From Bacillota bacterium (GTDB lineage: Bacteria; Bacillota; Clostridia; Christensenellales; Aristaeellaceae): a stretch of DNA of 19,340 nt. Positions 7,347-15,386 of the stretch are shown here, one piece after another. Each line of letters begins with the position of its first letter. Position 1 is the first letter of the stretch. The translations under genes were made by a program, and so were the position numbers. The notes beneath the pieces are model-generated. The model was not told the origin of the DNA, made no database searches, and saw only the letters and a program-made list of their open reading frames with translations. The DNA lies in the NCBI GenBank assembly GCA_023460055.1, contig JAEWRJ010000135.1, positions 1 to 19,340 on the forward strand. The letters are read 5' to 3'.

Positions 7347-8672
7347 ATGAAGACGATTGTGGCGAAATTTGGGGGGACATCCCTGGCGGACGCAGACAGC
7401 TTCCGGCACGCGGCGGACATTGTCAGGGGTGACGCGAACAGGCGCTATGTGGTCGTTTCAGCGCCCGGCAAGCGCCATGACCGTGACCACAAGATCACCG
7501 ATATGCTGCTGATGTGCTATCAGCTGGCCAGCCACCAGCTGCAGTTTGAGGATGTGTTTGAGATCATCCGCGGTCGCTTCGAGGAGATCAAAAGCGGCCT
7601 TGGGCTGACCCTGCCTCTGGATGAGACGCTGGACGGCATCTGTGATGAGATCCGCCGGGGGGCCAGCCGGGATTACTGCGCCAGCCGCGGGGAGTTCGTC
7701 AGCGCCCTCCTGCTGGCTGAGCATCTGGGCTGGCCTTTCGTGGACAGCGCGGAGCTGATACGCTTTGACGCGGACGGGGTTCTGGACGCGCCGGAGACTG
7801 ACCGCCTGATCAAGAAGCGGCTCGCCGCGGTCCCCAGTGCCGTGATCCCGGGATTCTACGGCTGCGGCGAGCAGGGGGAGATCATCACCTTCTCCCGCGG
7901 CGGCAGCGACATCACGGGGGCCCTGATTGCCAGGGGAACGGACGCGCAGCTTTATGAAAACTGGACCGACGTGTCCGGCTTCCTGATGGCGGATCCCCGC
8001 GTTGTGCGGGATGCCCGGCCCATCCGCAGCGTCACCTACAAGGAACTGAGGGAGCTTTCCTACATGGGCGCGCAGGTGCTGCACGAGGATGCCGTGTTTC
8101 CGGTGCGGCAGGCGGATATCCCCATCCACATCAGAAATACGCGCCGCCCTGACGACCCGGGCACGCTGATCGTGCCCAAGGCGCTTGAAAAGAAGGATAC
8201 CATCCTGACGGGCATCGCGGGCCGCAAGGATTTTTGCGTCATCTCCGTCGAAAAGGACAGGCTTCGCGAAGAGGAGAATTTTCTCAGGAAGCTGATCAGC
8301 GTGTTTGAGAGCAACGACGTGCCCATCGAAAACATGCCGGCCGGCATTGATAGCATTTCGGTGATCGTGTCCCAGGCGCACATCCACAACAAGGAAAAGA
8401 AGCTTCTGGAGGAGATCGGCATCTACTGCCAGCCGGACAACCTGGCCATCATGCCGTCCATGGCCCTGGTCGCCGTGGTTGGGCATGGCATGAGCCGTGA
8501 AAAAGGCGTGGCGGCGCGCGTGTTCGGCGCGCTGGCCGGGCATGGCATCAACATCAGAATGATCTCCCAGGGCGCGAGCGAGCTGAACATACTGGTCGGC
8601 GTGGAAAACCGTGACTTTGAGCTGGCCGTGCAGGCCATCTATGACGCCTTTGTGCAAGGAGAAGAGAAATGA
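7347..8672 (+). CDS. lysC: Aspartokinase (monofunctional, ACT-regulated)
   Basis: The enzyme phosphorylates L-aspartate, the committed step to lysine, threonine and methionine. The 441-residue product has the kinase motif KFGGTS at 7-12, SRGGSD at 183-188 and the AMP/aspartate-binding stretch NWTDVSGFLMADPR. From about residue 305 two ACT domains follow, with FESNDVPIENMPAGIDS and GHGINIRMISQGASELNI, the usual amino-acid feedback sites. Start 7347 follows GGAGG at 7336-7340. An in-frame ATG at 7329 lies upstream of that site and is rejected. The stop overlaps the asd start as ATGA. Which amino acid inhibits it cannot be read from the sequence, and lysC is one of several symbols in use. Confidence 0.93.
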   Translation: MKTIVAKFGGTSLADADSFRHAADIVRGDANRRYVVVSAPGKRHDRDHKITDMLLMCYQLASHQLQFEDVFEIIRGRFEEIKSGLGLTLPLDETLDGICDEIRRGASRDYCASRGEFVSALLLAEHLGWPFVDSAELIRFDADGVLDAPETDRLIKKRLAAVPSAVIPGFYGCGEQGEIITFSRGGSDITGALIARGTDAQLYENWTDVSGFLMADPRVVRDARPIRSVTYKELRELSYMGAQVLHEDAVFPVRQADIPIHIRNTRRPDDPGTLIVPKALEKKDTILTGIAGRKDFCVISVEKDRLREEENFLRKLISVFESNDVPIENMPAGIDSISVIVSQAHIHNKEKKLLEEIGIYCQPDNLAIMPSMALVAVVGHGMSREKGVAARVFGALAGHGINIRMISQGASELNILVGVENRDFELAVQAIYDAFVQGEEK

Positions 8673-9643
8673 AGGAATTTAAGGTCGCGGTCGTTGGGGC
8701 AACAGGGCTTGTGGGCGGCACCATGATTGGGGCGCTGGAGAGCATGGGCTTTCCGGTAAGCCAATTGATCCCCCTGGCTTCCCCTCGCTCTGCGGGCAAG
8801 ACGGTCAGCTTCCGGGGACAGCCTTATGTGGTGCAGGCGGTCAGCAAGGAGGCTTTTGAAGGCGTCGACCTGGCGCTGTTCGCGGCAGGCGGGGCGGCCA
8901 GCCTGCAGTGGGCACCCGTAGCGGCCTCCCTGGGCGCGCTGGTCGTTGATAACAGCAGCGCCTTCCGCATGGAAGAGGATGTACCCCTGGTGGTGCCCGA
9001 GGTCAACCCGGGGGATCTGCGCCCCTTTGGCATCATCGCCAATCCCAACTGTTCCACCATTCAGTGCGTGGTGGCGCTCAACCCGCTCAAGCGCTTCGGC
9101 CTGCGCCGGGTGGTCTACAGCAGCTATCAGGCGGTATCAGGCTCCGGCCAGAAGGGGCTTGATGATTTGAGTAACGGAACGCAAAACTCTTACCCTCATC
9201 CGATTAACGGCAATGTCCTGCCCCACATCGACAGCTTCCTGGAGGATGGCTATACCAAGGAAGAGCATAAAATGGTCAACGAGACGCGCAAGATATTGCA
9301 TCTACCGGGCCTCCCCGTGACGGCGACGACGGTACGCGTGCCGGTGCCGTTTGGCCATGGGGTCAGCATCAACGCGGAGCTTGAGCGGCCTTTCCAAATG
9401 CAGGAGATCCGGGAGAGCCTGACCGCTCAGGAGGGCCTGATCATCCAGGATGAGCCGGGGGAGAACATTTACCCGATGCCCCTGTACGCCGCCGGCCGCG
9501 ATGAGGTGTTTGTCGGGCGTATCCGCCGGGACTTCAGCGTGGAAAACGGCCTCAACCTCTGGGTGGTGGCGGACAATGTCAGAAAGGGTGCCGCGGTCAA
9601 TGCCGTGCAGATCGCCCTGCGCGTGCTGGGAGCCGGGAAGTGA
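8669..9643 (+). CDS. asd: Aspartate-semialdehyde dehydrogenase
   Basis: Asd reduces aspartyl phosphate to L-aspartate 4-semialdehyde with NADPH, the branch point to lysine and homoserine. The 324-residue product has the nucleotide-binding GATGLVGG at 10-17, SSAFRMEEDVPLVVPEVNP, catalytic C128 in NPNCST, the SGSGQKGLDDL segment and H230 in RVPVPFGHG. It overlaps the aspartokinase stop by 4 bases (ATGA) and the hom start by 4 bases (GTGA), so all three are translationally coupled. It is slightly short but complete. Confidence 0.96.
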   Translation: MKEFKVAVVGATGLVGGTMIGALESMGFPVSQLIPLASPRSAGKTVSFRGQPYVVQAVSKEAFEGVDLALFAAGGAASLQWAPVAASLGALVVDNSSAFRMEEDVPLVVPEVNPGDLRPFGIIANPNCSTIQCVVALNPLKRFGLRRVVYSSYQAVSGSGQKGLDDLSNGTQNSYPHPINGNVLPHIDSFLEDGYTKEEHKMVNETRKILHLPGLPVTATTVRVPVPFGHGVSINAELERPFQMQEIRESLTAQEGLIIQDEPGENIYPMPLYAAGRDEVFVGRIRRDFSVENGLNLWVVADNVRKGAAVNAVQIALRVLGAGK

Positions 9644-10824
9644 AGCGCGTCGTCATCGCGGGCCTGGGTACCGTGGGCGGGGGTGTCTATACGATCCTCA
9701 CGCAGCAAAAGGAGCGGCTGGCCCGGGAACTCGGGGAGGAGATCCGGGTGGAGGCCGTGCTGGTGCGCGACAAGGCCAAGTGCCGGATCATTGATGTTCC
9801 GGCGGAGCTGCTCACTGATGACCCTGACCGCCTGCTGTCTTCAGGCGCGGACGCGCTGCTGGAGGCGACGGGTGATACGGCGCTGGGTTATAAGCTGGCC
9901 CGCGTTGCCATGGAAAGGGGCATGCATGTGATCACGGCGGGCAAGGCCCTGGTCAGCGGGCATATGGAGGAACTGCACGCGCTGGCGCATGAAAGGGGCC
10001 TGTACTTTCTATACGAAGCCAGCGTGTGCGGGGGCATACCACTGCTGAAGACGGCGGCTGATCTGCCCCTGACAGGCAGTGTTCGCGCGGTGCGCGGCAT
10101 CATGAACGGCTCCACCAACCACATCCTCAGCGCCATGAAGGGCAGAGGATGTGAGTATGAGGACCTGGTGCGGGAGGCGCGGGAGATGGGCTACCTGGAA
10201 GCCGATGCCGGCGATGACCTGCTGGGCTATGACGCGCGGCGCAAGCTGCGTATATTGGCCACCCTTGCGCTGGGAGGCAGCTTGGCGGAGGAGAGCATCA
10301 TTTGCGAGGGCATCAGCCGCATCAGGCAGGAGGATGTGAAGGCGCTGGGCGCCCTTGGCTATACGGTCAAGCTGATCGCCGGCGCGCGAAGGTTGGAAGA
10401 GGGAACAGCGGCCAGTGTGTTTCCCTGGGCGCTGCCGGCGGACAGCATGCTGGCAGGCGTCAGCGGGGCCGGGAACTATGTGGAAATAGAGGAGCAGTAC
10501 CTGGGGAGGATCGGGTGGTACGGTCCGGGTGCCGGCGCCCTGCCCACGGCGCATGCCATGGTGGGCGACCTGATCGATGCCCTGGCCGGCCGGCGGCCTC
10601 TCACGGCCCATCTGGGCGGAAGGCCGCTTGCGGCGATGCCCGGCGGGGATCGCGCCTGTTTTTATCTGCGGGGCATTGACCCGGGCGGGCTGCCTGTGCG
10701 GCAGCCCTTGGGCGGGGGCGCGCTCACAGAAGAAGTGTCTTTCGGTGATGTGATGGCGCTGCTTCAAGATCATCCCGCGGGTGCTGCCATTGCGGTGGAA
10801 ACATCCGGTATGTACGGCGGATGA
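9640..10824 (+). CDS. hom: Homoserine dehydrogenase lacking a regulatory ACT domain
   Basis: Hom reduces aspartate semialdehyde to homoserine, feeding threonine and methionine synthesis. The GTG start overlaps the asd stop. The 394-residue product has an N-terminal nucleotide fold with GLGTVGGG at 8-15, AGKAL at 100-104, NGSTN at 156-160, and catalytic E187, D198 and K202 in GYLEADAGDDLLGYDARRK. This resembles the DDL-G-D form of ThrA and yeast Hom6 more than the DVEG-D form of Bacillus Hom. The protein ends shortly after the catalytic domain, so the C-terminal ACT domain of about 80 residues in Bacillus-type enzymes is missing. thrB and thrC are not adjacent. Confidence 0.94.
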   Translation: MKRVVIAGLGTVGGGVYTILTQQKERLARELGEEIRVEAVLVRDKAKCRIIDVPAELLTDDPDRLLSSGADALLEATGDTALGYKLARVAMERGMHVITAGKALVSGHMEELHALAHERGLYFLYEASVCGGIPLLKTAADLPLTGSVRAVRGIMNGSTNHILSAMKGRGCEYEDLVREAREMGYLEADAGDDLLGYDARRKLRILATLALGGSLAEESIICEGISRIRQEDVKALGALGYTVKLIAGARRLEEGTAASVFPWALPADSMLAGVSGAGNYVEIEEQYLGRIGWYGPGAGALPTAHAMVGDLIDALAGRRPLTAHLGGRPLAAMPGGDRACFYLRGIDPGGLPVRQPLGGGALTEEVSFGDVMALLQDHPAGAAIAVETSGMYGG

Positions 10825-10841
10825 CCTGAGAGCAACAAATC

Positions 10842-10899
10842 AGGTACATCACCGGAGAGGGGAAGGCAATGATGCCTTCCCCTCTCCAGTGATGTGTCT
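10842..10899. terminator. Long convergent hairpin, probable bidirectional terminator
   Basis: GGAGAGGGGAAGGCA (10854-10868) and its exact complement (10873-10887) flank an ATGA loop. After one C/A mismatch the stem continues with ACATCAC/GTGATGT and then four pairs including two G-U, about 26 pairs in all. It fills the gap between the hom stop and the stop of the oppositely directed ABC permease. The T-tracts on both sides are poor, so termination strength is uncertain despite the very stable stem. Confidence 0.7.
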
Positions 10900-10903
10900 T
10901 GTG

Positions 10904-12067
10904 TTAAGCAATGCTTTGGCTTTTCCTGCGGGCCAGCAGCAGAGACAGGGCTAGGAAGGCGGCGGCAAACCCTGCCTGGATCAGCAGGCCTTGGGCGAAT
11001 GCGGCGTTCGCGGCGGGGCTGGGGCTCATGCCGGGGTCCAGCAAATCGACTGTGCGCACATACCAGTAGGTGGGCAGGAAGATGGACAGGCGCCTGATGC
11101 CTTCGCCCAGCAACTCCACCGGCACAAAGACGCCTGACAGGAAGGACAGGGAGATGGTGACCAAATTGGCCACGGCGGATTGCACGTTATGGCTTTTGAT
11201 GAGGTAACTGACCATGAAGGCCAGGCTCAGGCAGACCAAAGCGTAACACAGCGCGTTCGCGGCCAGCATAACGAGCGTTGCCTGATCCGCGCCCTGCCCG
11301 AACATCCCGATGCCCACACCGCTCATCACTGCCCAGACAAGCAACGCCAGGAGCACGCCGCCCAGGGCCAGCTGAATGCTGAGGTGCATGGGCGCCAGGG
11401 GCGAGGCGGCATGCCTGCGGCGGATCGTGGGCTTGTTGACCGCCATCATCACGGAGCTTACGCACAGCAGCAGGGCGGCCACGCAGCCATAGCTGTAAAA
11501 GCGGAAGTAGAATTGCAGGGAGGGGGCGGCACTGCCAAGGGTCGACAGCAGGTCCGCGTCCGCTTCAAGCGTCAGGCCCTGGGAAACCTTCCCTGCCAGA
11601 TCCTCCGCGGACAGGTCCGGCAGGGACGCGCGGTAGAGGCCGGCCAGGTTTAAGAACCTGTTGATCAGCAGCTCCGCTAGCACCGGCGACATCCGGTCCG
11701 AGCCCACCATGCGCTCAAGCGCGGCGTCGCCGTCGCCTGCAAGAAATCTCTGGGAGAAGCCCTCCGGGATCACCAGGACATACTGGATGTCCTCAAAGAA
11801 CAGGGATTCCCGCAGTGCCTCCTCATCCCCGGGCAGGGGAACAAGCGTGGTTTTGGCCGCCAGATAGTCCACCAGGGCGTTTGAGAGGGGGCCGTTATCG
11901 CGGTTGTCCGCCGCCAGGCGGACGCTGTTCCCCTGGAAACCGCCTGTGACGCCTGCCCCTCCGTCGGATACGAACAGCAGGGTAATGCCCAGCACAACGG
12001 CAAAGTAGATCAGGAAACTGGACTTGTTCCTCAGGACGATCCGGTTAAACAGCTTAAAGACTTGCAT
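10904..12067 (-). CDS. ABC-2 type permease subunit (second permease, LnrN-like)
   Basis: This 387-residue membrane protein has the ABC-2 exporter layout. One N-terminal membrane segment lies at about 18-36, followed by a large extracytoplasmic domain to about 185 and then five hydrophobic segments. The sequence FLSGVFVPVELL in the penultimate region is typical of ABC-2 permeases. Its ATG overlaps the previous permease gene by 14 bases, with AGGAGG about 7 bases upstream, so the two permeases are coupled and probably form a heterodimer driven by the ATPase at 13198-14151. Substrate is unknown; by gene content a membrane-active antibiotic or lipid is plausible. Confidence 0.88.
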   Translation of the reverse strand: MQVFKLFNRIVLRNKSSFLIYFAVVLGITLLFVSDGGAGVTGGFQGNSVRLAADNRDNGPLSNALVDYLAAKTTLVPLPGDEEALRESLFFEDIQYVLVIPEGFSQRFLAGDGDAALERMVGSDRMSPVLAELLINRFLNLAGLYRASLPDLSAEDLAGKVSQGLTLEADADLLSTLGSAAPSLQFYFRFYSYGCVAALLLCVSSVMMAVNKPTIRRRHAASPLAPMHLSIQLALGGVLLALLVWAVMSGVGIGMFGQGADQATLVMLAANALCYALVCLSLAFMVSYLIKSHNVQSAVANLVTISLSFLSGVFVPVELLGEGIRRLSIFLPTYWYVRTVDLLDPGMSPSPAANAAFAQGLLIQAGFAAAFLALSLLLARRKSQSIA

Positions 12068-13187
12068 ACTTTTGCCTCCTCATCGCCAGGACGGCGCCTG
12101 CCAGGAAAACCAGGGTAAAGGCGGCCATCAGCCCCAGGTTGATGTAAAACCGCGACAGGGTCGGGAACAGGTAAAGGGAATGGAACGCGTCGGCGATCAG
12201 GTTCACGGGGTTTAAATAGGCCAGGATGGGGGCCGACTTGGACAGGGCGTATTTGACGCCGCCCACCATCATGCCCGCCAGGAAACTGCCCAGCATGGAC
12301 ACTGTCAGCAGGATGGCGATTTTCAGGCCCTCTTTTCCCTTGATCAGGGCGGATATCATCGCCCCCAAGCCCACACCCATCAAGCTGCCGGTCAGGCAGG
12401 TCAGCAGGATGAGAACGGCGCGGTTACCGAAATTCACCCCGAAGGCAAAGCGCAGGTAGAAAAGCAGCAGCAGGATGGAGAGGAACTGTACCAGCGCCGC
12501 CGCGCACAGCGACGCGGCAAACTGGGTCAGCCGGGGTGCCGGGGCCATGGCGTTGCGCACCGCCAGCGTCGATTGGTTGGCCTGGGTGACCGCCACGGCG
12601 GTCAGGCCCTGGAAGCCGCCGTACATGCAGGCCATGGCGATCAAGGCGAAGAAGTAGGTGGTGATCTGGTCCATCTGACCGGTTGAAGGATCGTCCTTGA
12701 TGGGCACCGGTGAGACGGACAGCGTGGAAAGCCTCAGGGCCGCCAGAGGGTTCTGGCGGATAATGTCTTCCGCCGCCCCGGCTGTCTGCAGGTATGTATC
12801 CGCAAATTCCTTGACGATGCTCTCGCGGATGCCGTTGGAGCGGAAAGTCAGCGTGAGCCCCTCGCCGGCTGCCTGCAGCATGCCTGTGGTTTCATCATCC
12901 TCAAGCATCCTCAGGGCTTCTTCCCCGCTGACAAAGACGGGGGAGAAAAGCGGCGTTTCACCCTGTGAGGCATCCTCAAGCGCCCTTTCCAATCCGGGCA
13001 TCGCGTGGTAGGCCGCGTCATCCACCACCGCCAGGGGGATGCTTGAAAAGGCAGTCGCGGTGTTCAGGTTGCCAAGCGCTACATAAAACAGGGTGGCCAG
13101 CAGCAGGGGGAACAGGGAGCTCCAAAACAGGTCCACGCGGTTGCGCAGGATGCACCGCAGCCGGTTTACAAAAATGTGCTTAAACAT
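12054..13187 (-). CDS. ABC-2 type permease subunit (first permease, LnrM-like)
   Basis: The chosen start gives 377 residues beginning MFKHIFVNRLRCILRNR, a cytoplasmic amphipathic start before the first membrane segment (LFPLLLATLFYVAL). A long extracytoplasmic domain follows, then five membrane segments. The frame is open 21 codons further upstream into the ATPase gene, but ATG 13187 fits the family N-terminus and lies 10 bases after the ATPase stop; the AGAAGAAG upstream is only a weak ribosome site. It is related in layout to the next permease but not a copy. Both belong to the DrrB/YhaP/LnrMN type of exporter. Confidence 0.88.
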   Translation of the reverse strand: MFKHIFVNRLRCILRNRVDLFWSSLFPLLLATLFYVALGNLNTATAFSSIPLAVVDDAAYHAMPGLERALEDASQGETPLFSPVFVSGEEALRMLEDDETTGMLQAAGEGLTLTFRSNGIRESIVKEFADTYLQTAGAAEDIIRQNPLAALRLSTLSVSPVPIKDDPSTGQMDQITTYFFALIAMACMYGGFQGLTAVAVTQANQSTLAVRNAMAPAPRLTQFAASLCAAALVQFLSILLLLFYLRFAFGVNFGNRAVLILLTCLTGSLMGVGLGAMISALIKGKEGLKIAILLTVSMLGSFLAGMMVGGVKYALSKSAPILAYLNPVNLIADAFHSLYLFPTLSRFYINLGLMAAFTLVFLAGAVLAMRRQKYASL

Positions 13188-13197
13188 GCTCTTCTTC

Positions 13198-14151
13198 TCA
13201 CAGCGCCGGGCTGTCGCGCAGGGTCTTGCCGGTGATCTCCAGGAACACATCGTTCAGGGTGGGGCGCTGGGCCCAGACGCGGCCGTAGCGCACGCCTTTG
13301 CTGTCCATATAGGCCATCACGGCGGCCAGGCTGGTCTGGCCTTTGGCGGTTCTGATGACCAGATTGCTGTCTTCCGGCTGCACGCTGATCACGCCGGGCA
13401 GGCCGCGCAGGCCGGCTTCCAGGGAGGCGTCGTGCGGTGTCATCAGCTCGGCAGTAATGCTCTCGCCCAGGTTGATCATGTTTTTCAGCTCTTCCTTGGT
13501 GCCAAGGGCGACCACGCGGCCCTTGTCCATGATGGCGATGCGGGTGCAGATCTGCTCAACCTCCTCCATGTAGTGGGAGGTATATACAATGGTTGAACCC
13601 TGGGCATGCAGGCGCTGGATGCCTTCCAGGATGCCGTTTCGCGCCTGGGGATCCACCGCCACGGTGGGCTCGTCCATAAAGATCAGCTCCGGCTTATGGG
13701 CAATGCCGCAGGCGATGTTAAGCCGTCTGAGCAGGCCGCCCGACAGCTTTTTGGGGTAGAAGTTCCGGAACTCATCCAGGCCCGTAAATGAGATGGCTTC
13801 TTCGGTCAGGCTGTCCAGCTTGCGCTTGTCACGCTCGTACAAGCCGCAGAAGTAGCGGATATTGCGGTATACGGTCAGCTCGTCAAATACGGCCACTTCC
13901 TGCATCACCAGGCCGATGCGGCGCTTGATGTCATAGGCGTCCGGCTGCATGGGCCGGCCAAACATCGAGATGCTGCCCTTGTCATAGGTCAGCAGGGACA
14001 GGATGGTATTGATGGCGGTGGTTTTGCCGGAGCCGTTGGGGCCCAGCAACCCGAAAATCTCTCCCGGATACACCTGGAGATTCAGGTGGTCCAGGGCGAT
14101 AAGGTCGCCGTAGCGCTTGACCAGGTTTTCTGTCTTAATGATGGGATTCAT
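13198..14151 (-). CDS. ABC transporter ATP-binding protein (DrrA/LnrL-like)
   Basis: This 317-residue ATPase energises the two permeases that follow. It shows Walker A GPNGSGKT at 37-44, Q-loop Q84, signature LSGGL at 136-140 (Leu replacing the usual Gln), Walker B LIFMDEPT ending at 163, EPTVAVDPQARN, and switch H193. The roughly 90-residue tail after the ATPase core is the DrrA-type C-terminal domain. It is the first gene of a three-gene minus-strand operon with its own predicted promoter at 14196-14224, divergent from a two-component system. That gene set matches Bacillus subtilis LnrLMN/LnrJK, known for linearmycin resistance; the actual substrate here is inference. Confidence 0.95.
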   Translation of the reverse strand: MNPIIKTENLVKRYGDLIALDHLNLQVYPGEIFGLLGPNGSGKTTAINTILSLLTYDKGSISMFGRPMQPDAYDIKRRIGLVMQEVAVFDELTVYRNIRYFCGLYERDKRKLDSLTEEAISFTGLDEFRNFYPKKLSGGLLRRLNIACGIAHKPELIFMDEPTVAVDPQARNGILEGIQRLHAQGSTIVYTSHYMEEVEQICTRIAIMDKGRVVALGTKEELKNMINLGESITAELMTPHDASLEAGLRGLPGVISVQPEDSNLVIRTAKGQTSLAAVMAYMDSKGVRYGRVWAQRPTLNDVFLEITGKTLRDSPAL

Positions 14152-14195
14152 CTCGTCTTCCTTCCCGCAGGAGGGCTTCCCCCTGACACAATCAA

Positions 14196-14224
14196 ATCAT
14201 ATAGGGGAAAGGCCTGGGGAACAA
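14196..14224 (-). promoter_or_regulatory. Promoter of the ABC transporter operon
   Basis: Reading the minus strand, TTGTTC (14224-14219), a 17-bp spacer and TATGAT (14201-14196) form a SigA-like promoter. Transcription would start near 14189, about 38 bases before the ATPase start. Its -35 directly abuts the first GTGAC box at 14225. Confidence 0.65.
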
Positions 14225-14261
14225 GTGACCAGTCTCACAAATCCGCGTGACATTCGTCACG
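14225..14261. promoter_or_regulatory. Paired palindromic boxes, candidate response-regulator operator
   Basis: Box 1 is GTGACCAGTCTCAC (14225-14238) and box 2 is GTGACATTCGTCAC (14247-14260). Both fit GTGAC-N4-(G/C)TCAC, and box 2 extends to a perfect CGTGAC/GTCACG pair (14246-14261). Their centres are 22 bp apart, about two helical turns. Each box touches the -35 of one of the two divergent promoters. The binding protein is most simply the neighbouring LuxR-type regulator; that is inference. Confidence 0.65.
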
Positions 14262-14290
14262 TTGAAAGGCGTGCAAAATTAGCATACAAT
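14262..14290 (+). promoter_or_regulatory. Promoter of the two-component system
   Basis: TTGAAA (14262-14267), a 17-bp spacer and TACAAT (14285-14290) form a SigA-like promoter immediately after the second GTGAC box. Transcription would start near 14297, which rules out the in-frame ATG at 14289 as the kinase start for this transcript. Confidence 0.72.
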
Positions 14291-14309
14291 GGGGGAAAGG
14301 GGGTGTGGC

Positions 14310-15386
14310 TTGTTGAACAGGAACGCGGAAAAATGGGTGCTTGTATTCCTGTGCACCGTGGTGAACCTGAACAGCTCCGCGCAGGCGTTGGACACGGTGC
14401 TGCCGCTGCTCCTTACCGTCACGCTATCCGCCCTGTACGAGCGCTTCTCATCCCGCCCCTATGCCCCTGCCCTGCCCTGCGCCGGCCTGCTGGCAGGGGT
14501 TTTTTATCCGCCTGTGTATTTTTATCTGCCTGTGTTCTTTTATGATCTCTGGCCGCCCGCGCATCCCCTTCTTCTCCTGTGCGCGCTGCCCTCGCTTGTC
14601 TTGAACCTGCAAGGCGGCAGTGACAGCTTTCTTATGACATTGATCCTGATGGCCCTGGCTGTCCTGATGAAGCGGCGGGCTGTGGCGCTTGAGGAGCAGA
14701 TCGCGGAGAATCACCGCCTGCGTGACACCGCGGCCGAGTATACGGACGCGCTGTCCAGCACCAACCGGCGCCTGATTCAGGAACAGGACGAGCGGTCCAA
14801 GCTGGCTATGCTGGAGGAGCGCGCCCGTATCGCCCGGGATCTGCATGACAGCGTAGGGCATGTGTTGTCAAGCGCTCTGTTGCAGACCGGCGCTTTGGAT
14901 GCCCTGTGTGAGGATGAAGTGCCCAAGCAGCGGCTGAAGCTGCTGTCGCGCACGCTGAGCGAAGGGATGGATGAGGTGCGCGCCGCCCTGCACAGCCTGC
15001 GCGACGAAGCCTTCAACCTAGAAACGCAGGCGCGAAAGCTGACGGATGAGTTCACGCTGTGCCCCGTCACGCTGGAATACAGCCTTTCGGGGGAGGAGCC
15101 CGCGGATCTCAGGCTGGCCTTTGCCGCCATCCTCAAGGAAGCCCTCAGCAACGCGGCCCGCCACTCAAACGCCACGCGCGTTTCGGTGATCTTGCGGGAG
15201 CATCCTGCCTTCTATCAGCTGATCGTGCGGGATAACGGCACCCGGCAGCCGGGCGGGGATGGCGGGGGCATGGGCCTTGACAACATGCGCGCCAGGGCGG
15301 AAGCGGTGGGCGGCACGGCGTCGATCGGGCAGTCTTCCCAGGGCTTTGAGGTATTTGTTTCGGTCAAGAAGGAGGTACGCGCGTGA
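14310..15386 (+). CDS. Sensor histidine kinase (HPK7/NarL-partner class, LnrJ-like)
   Basis: The product is about 358 residues. Four or five membrane segments fill residues 8-120 with hardly any extracellular loop, suggesting it senses within the membrane. A coiled-coil linker covers about 121-165. The HisKA_3 dimerisation helix has phospho-acceptor H179 in RDLHDSVGH. The ATPase domain has the N-box around N281 (KEALSNAARHS), DNG, and GMGLDNMRARAEAVGG. I chose TTG 14310 (or TTG 14313) because AAAGGGGGT (14296-14304) is suitably spaced and the ATG at 14289 lies inside the predicted -10. The transcript leader would be very short. It overlaps the regulator gene by 4 bases. Confidence 0.9.
   Translation: MLNRNAEKWVLVFLCTVVNLNSSAQALDTVLPLLLTVTLSALYERFSSRPYAPALPCAGLLAGVFYPPVYFYLPVFFYDLWPPAHPLLLLCALPSLVLNLQGGSDSFLMTLILMALAVLMKRRAVALEEQIAENHRLRDTAAEYTDALSSTNRRLIQEQDERSKLAMLEERARIARDLHDSVGHVLSSALLQTGALDALCEDEVPKQRLKLLSRTLSEGMDEVRAALHSLRDEAFNLETQARKLTDEFTLCPVTLEYSLSGEEPADLRLAFAAILKEALSNAARHSNATRVSVILREHPAFYQLIVRDNGTRQPGGDGGGMGLDNMRARAEAVGGTASIGQSSQGFEVFVSVKKEVRA

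Noticed and set aside
7458..8657. A 399-codon open frame on the minus strand over the aspartokinase gene
   Set aside because: It is a mirror frame of a GC-rich real gene. Its translation has no motif or membrane pattern and no ribosome site, and the plus strand encodes a complete aspartokinase.
10009..10773. A 254-codon minus-strand frame over hom
   Set aside because: Histidine-, proline- and glutamine-rich shadow of the homoserine dehydrogenase gene with no recognisable domain.
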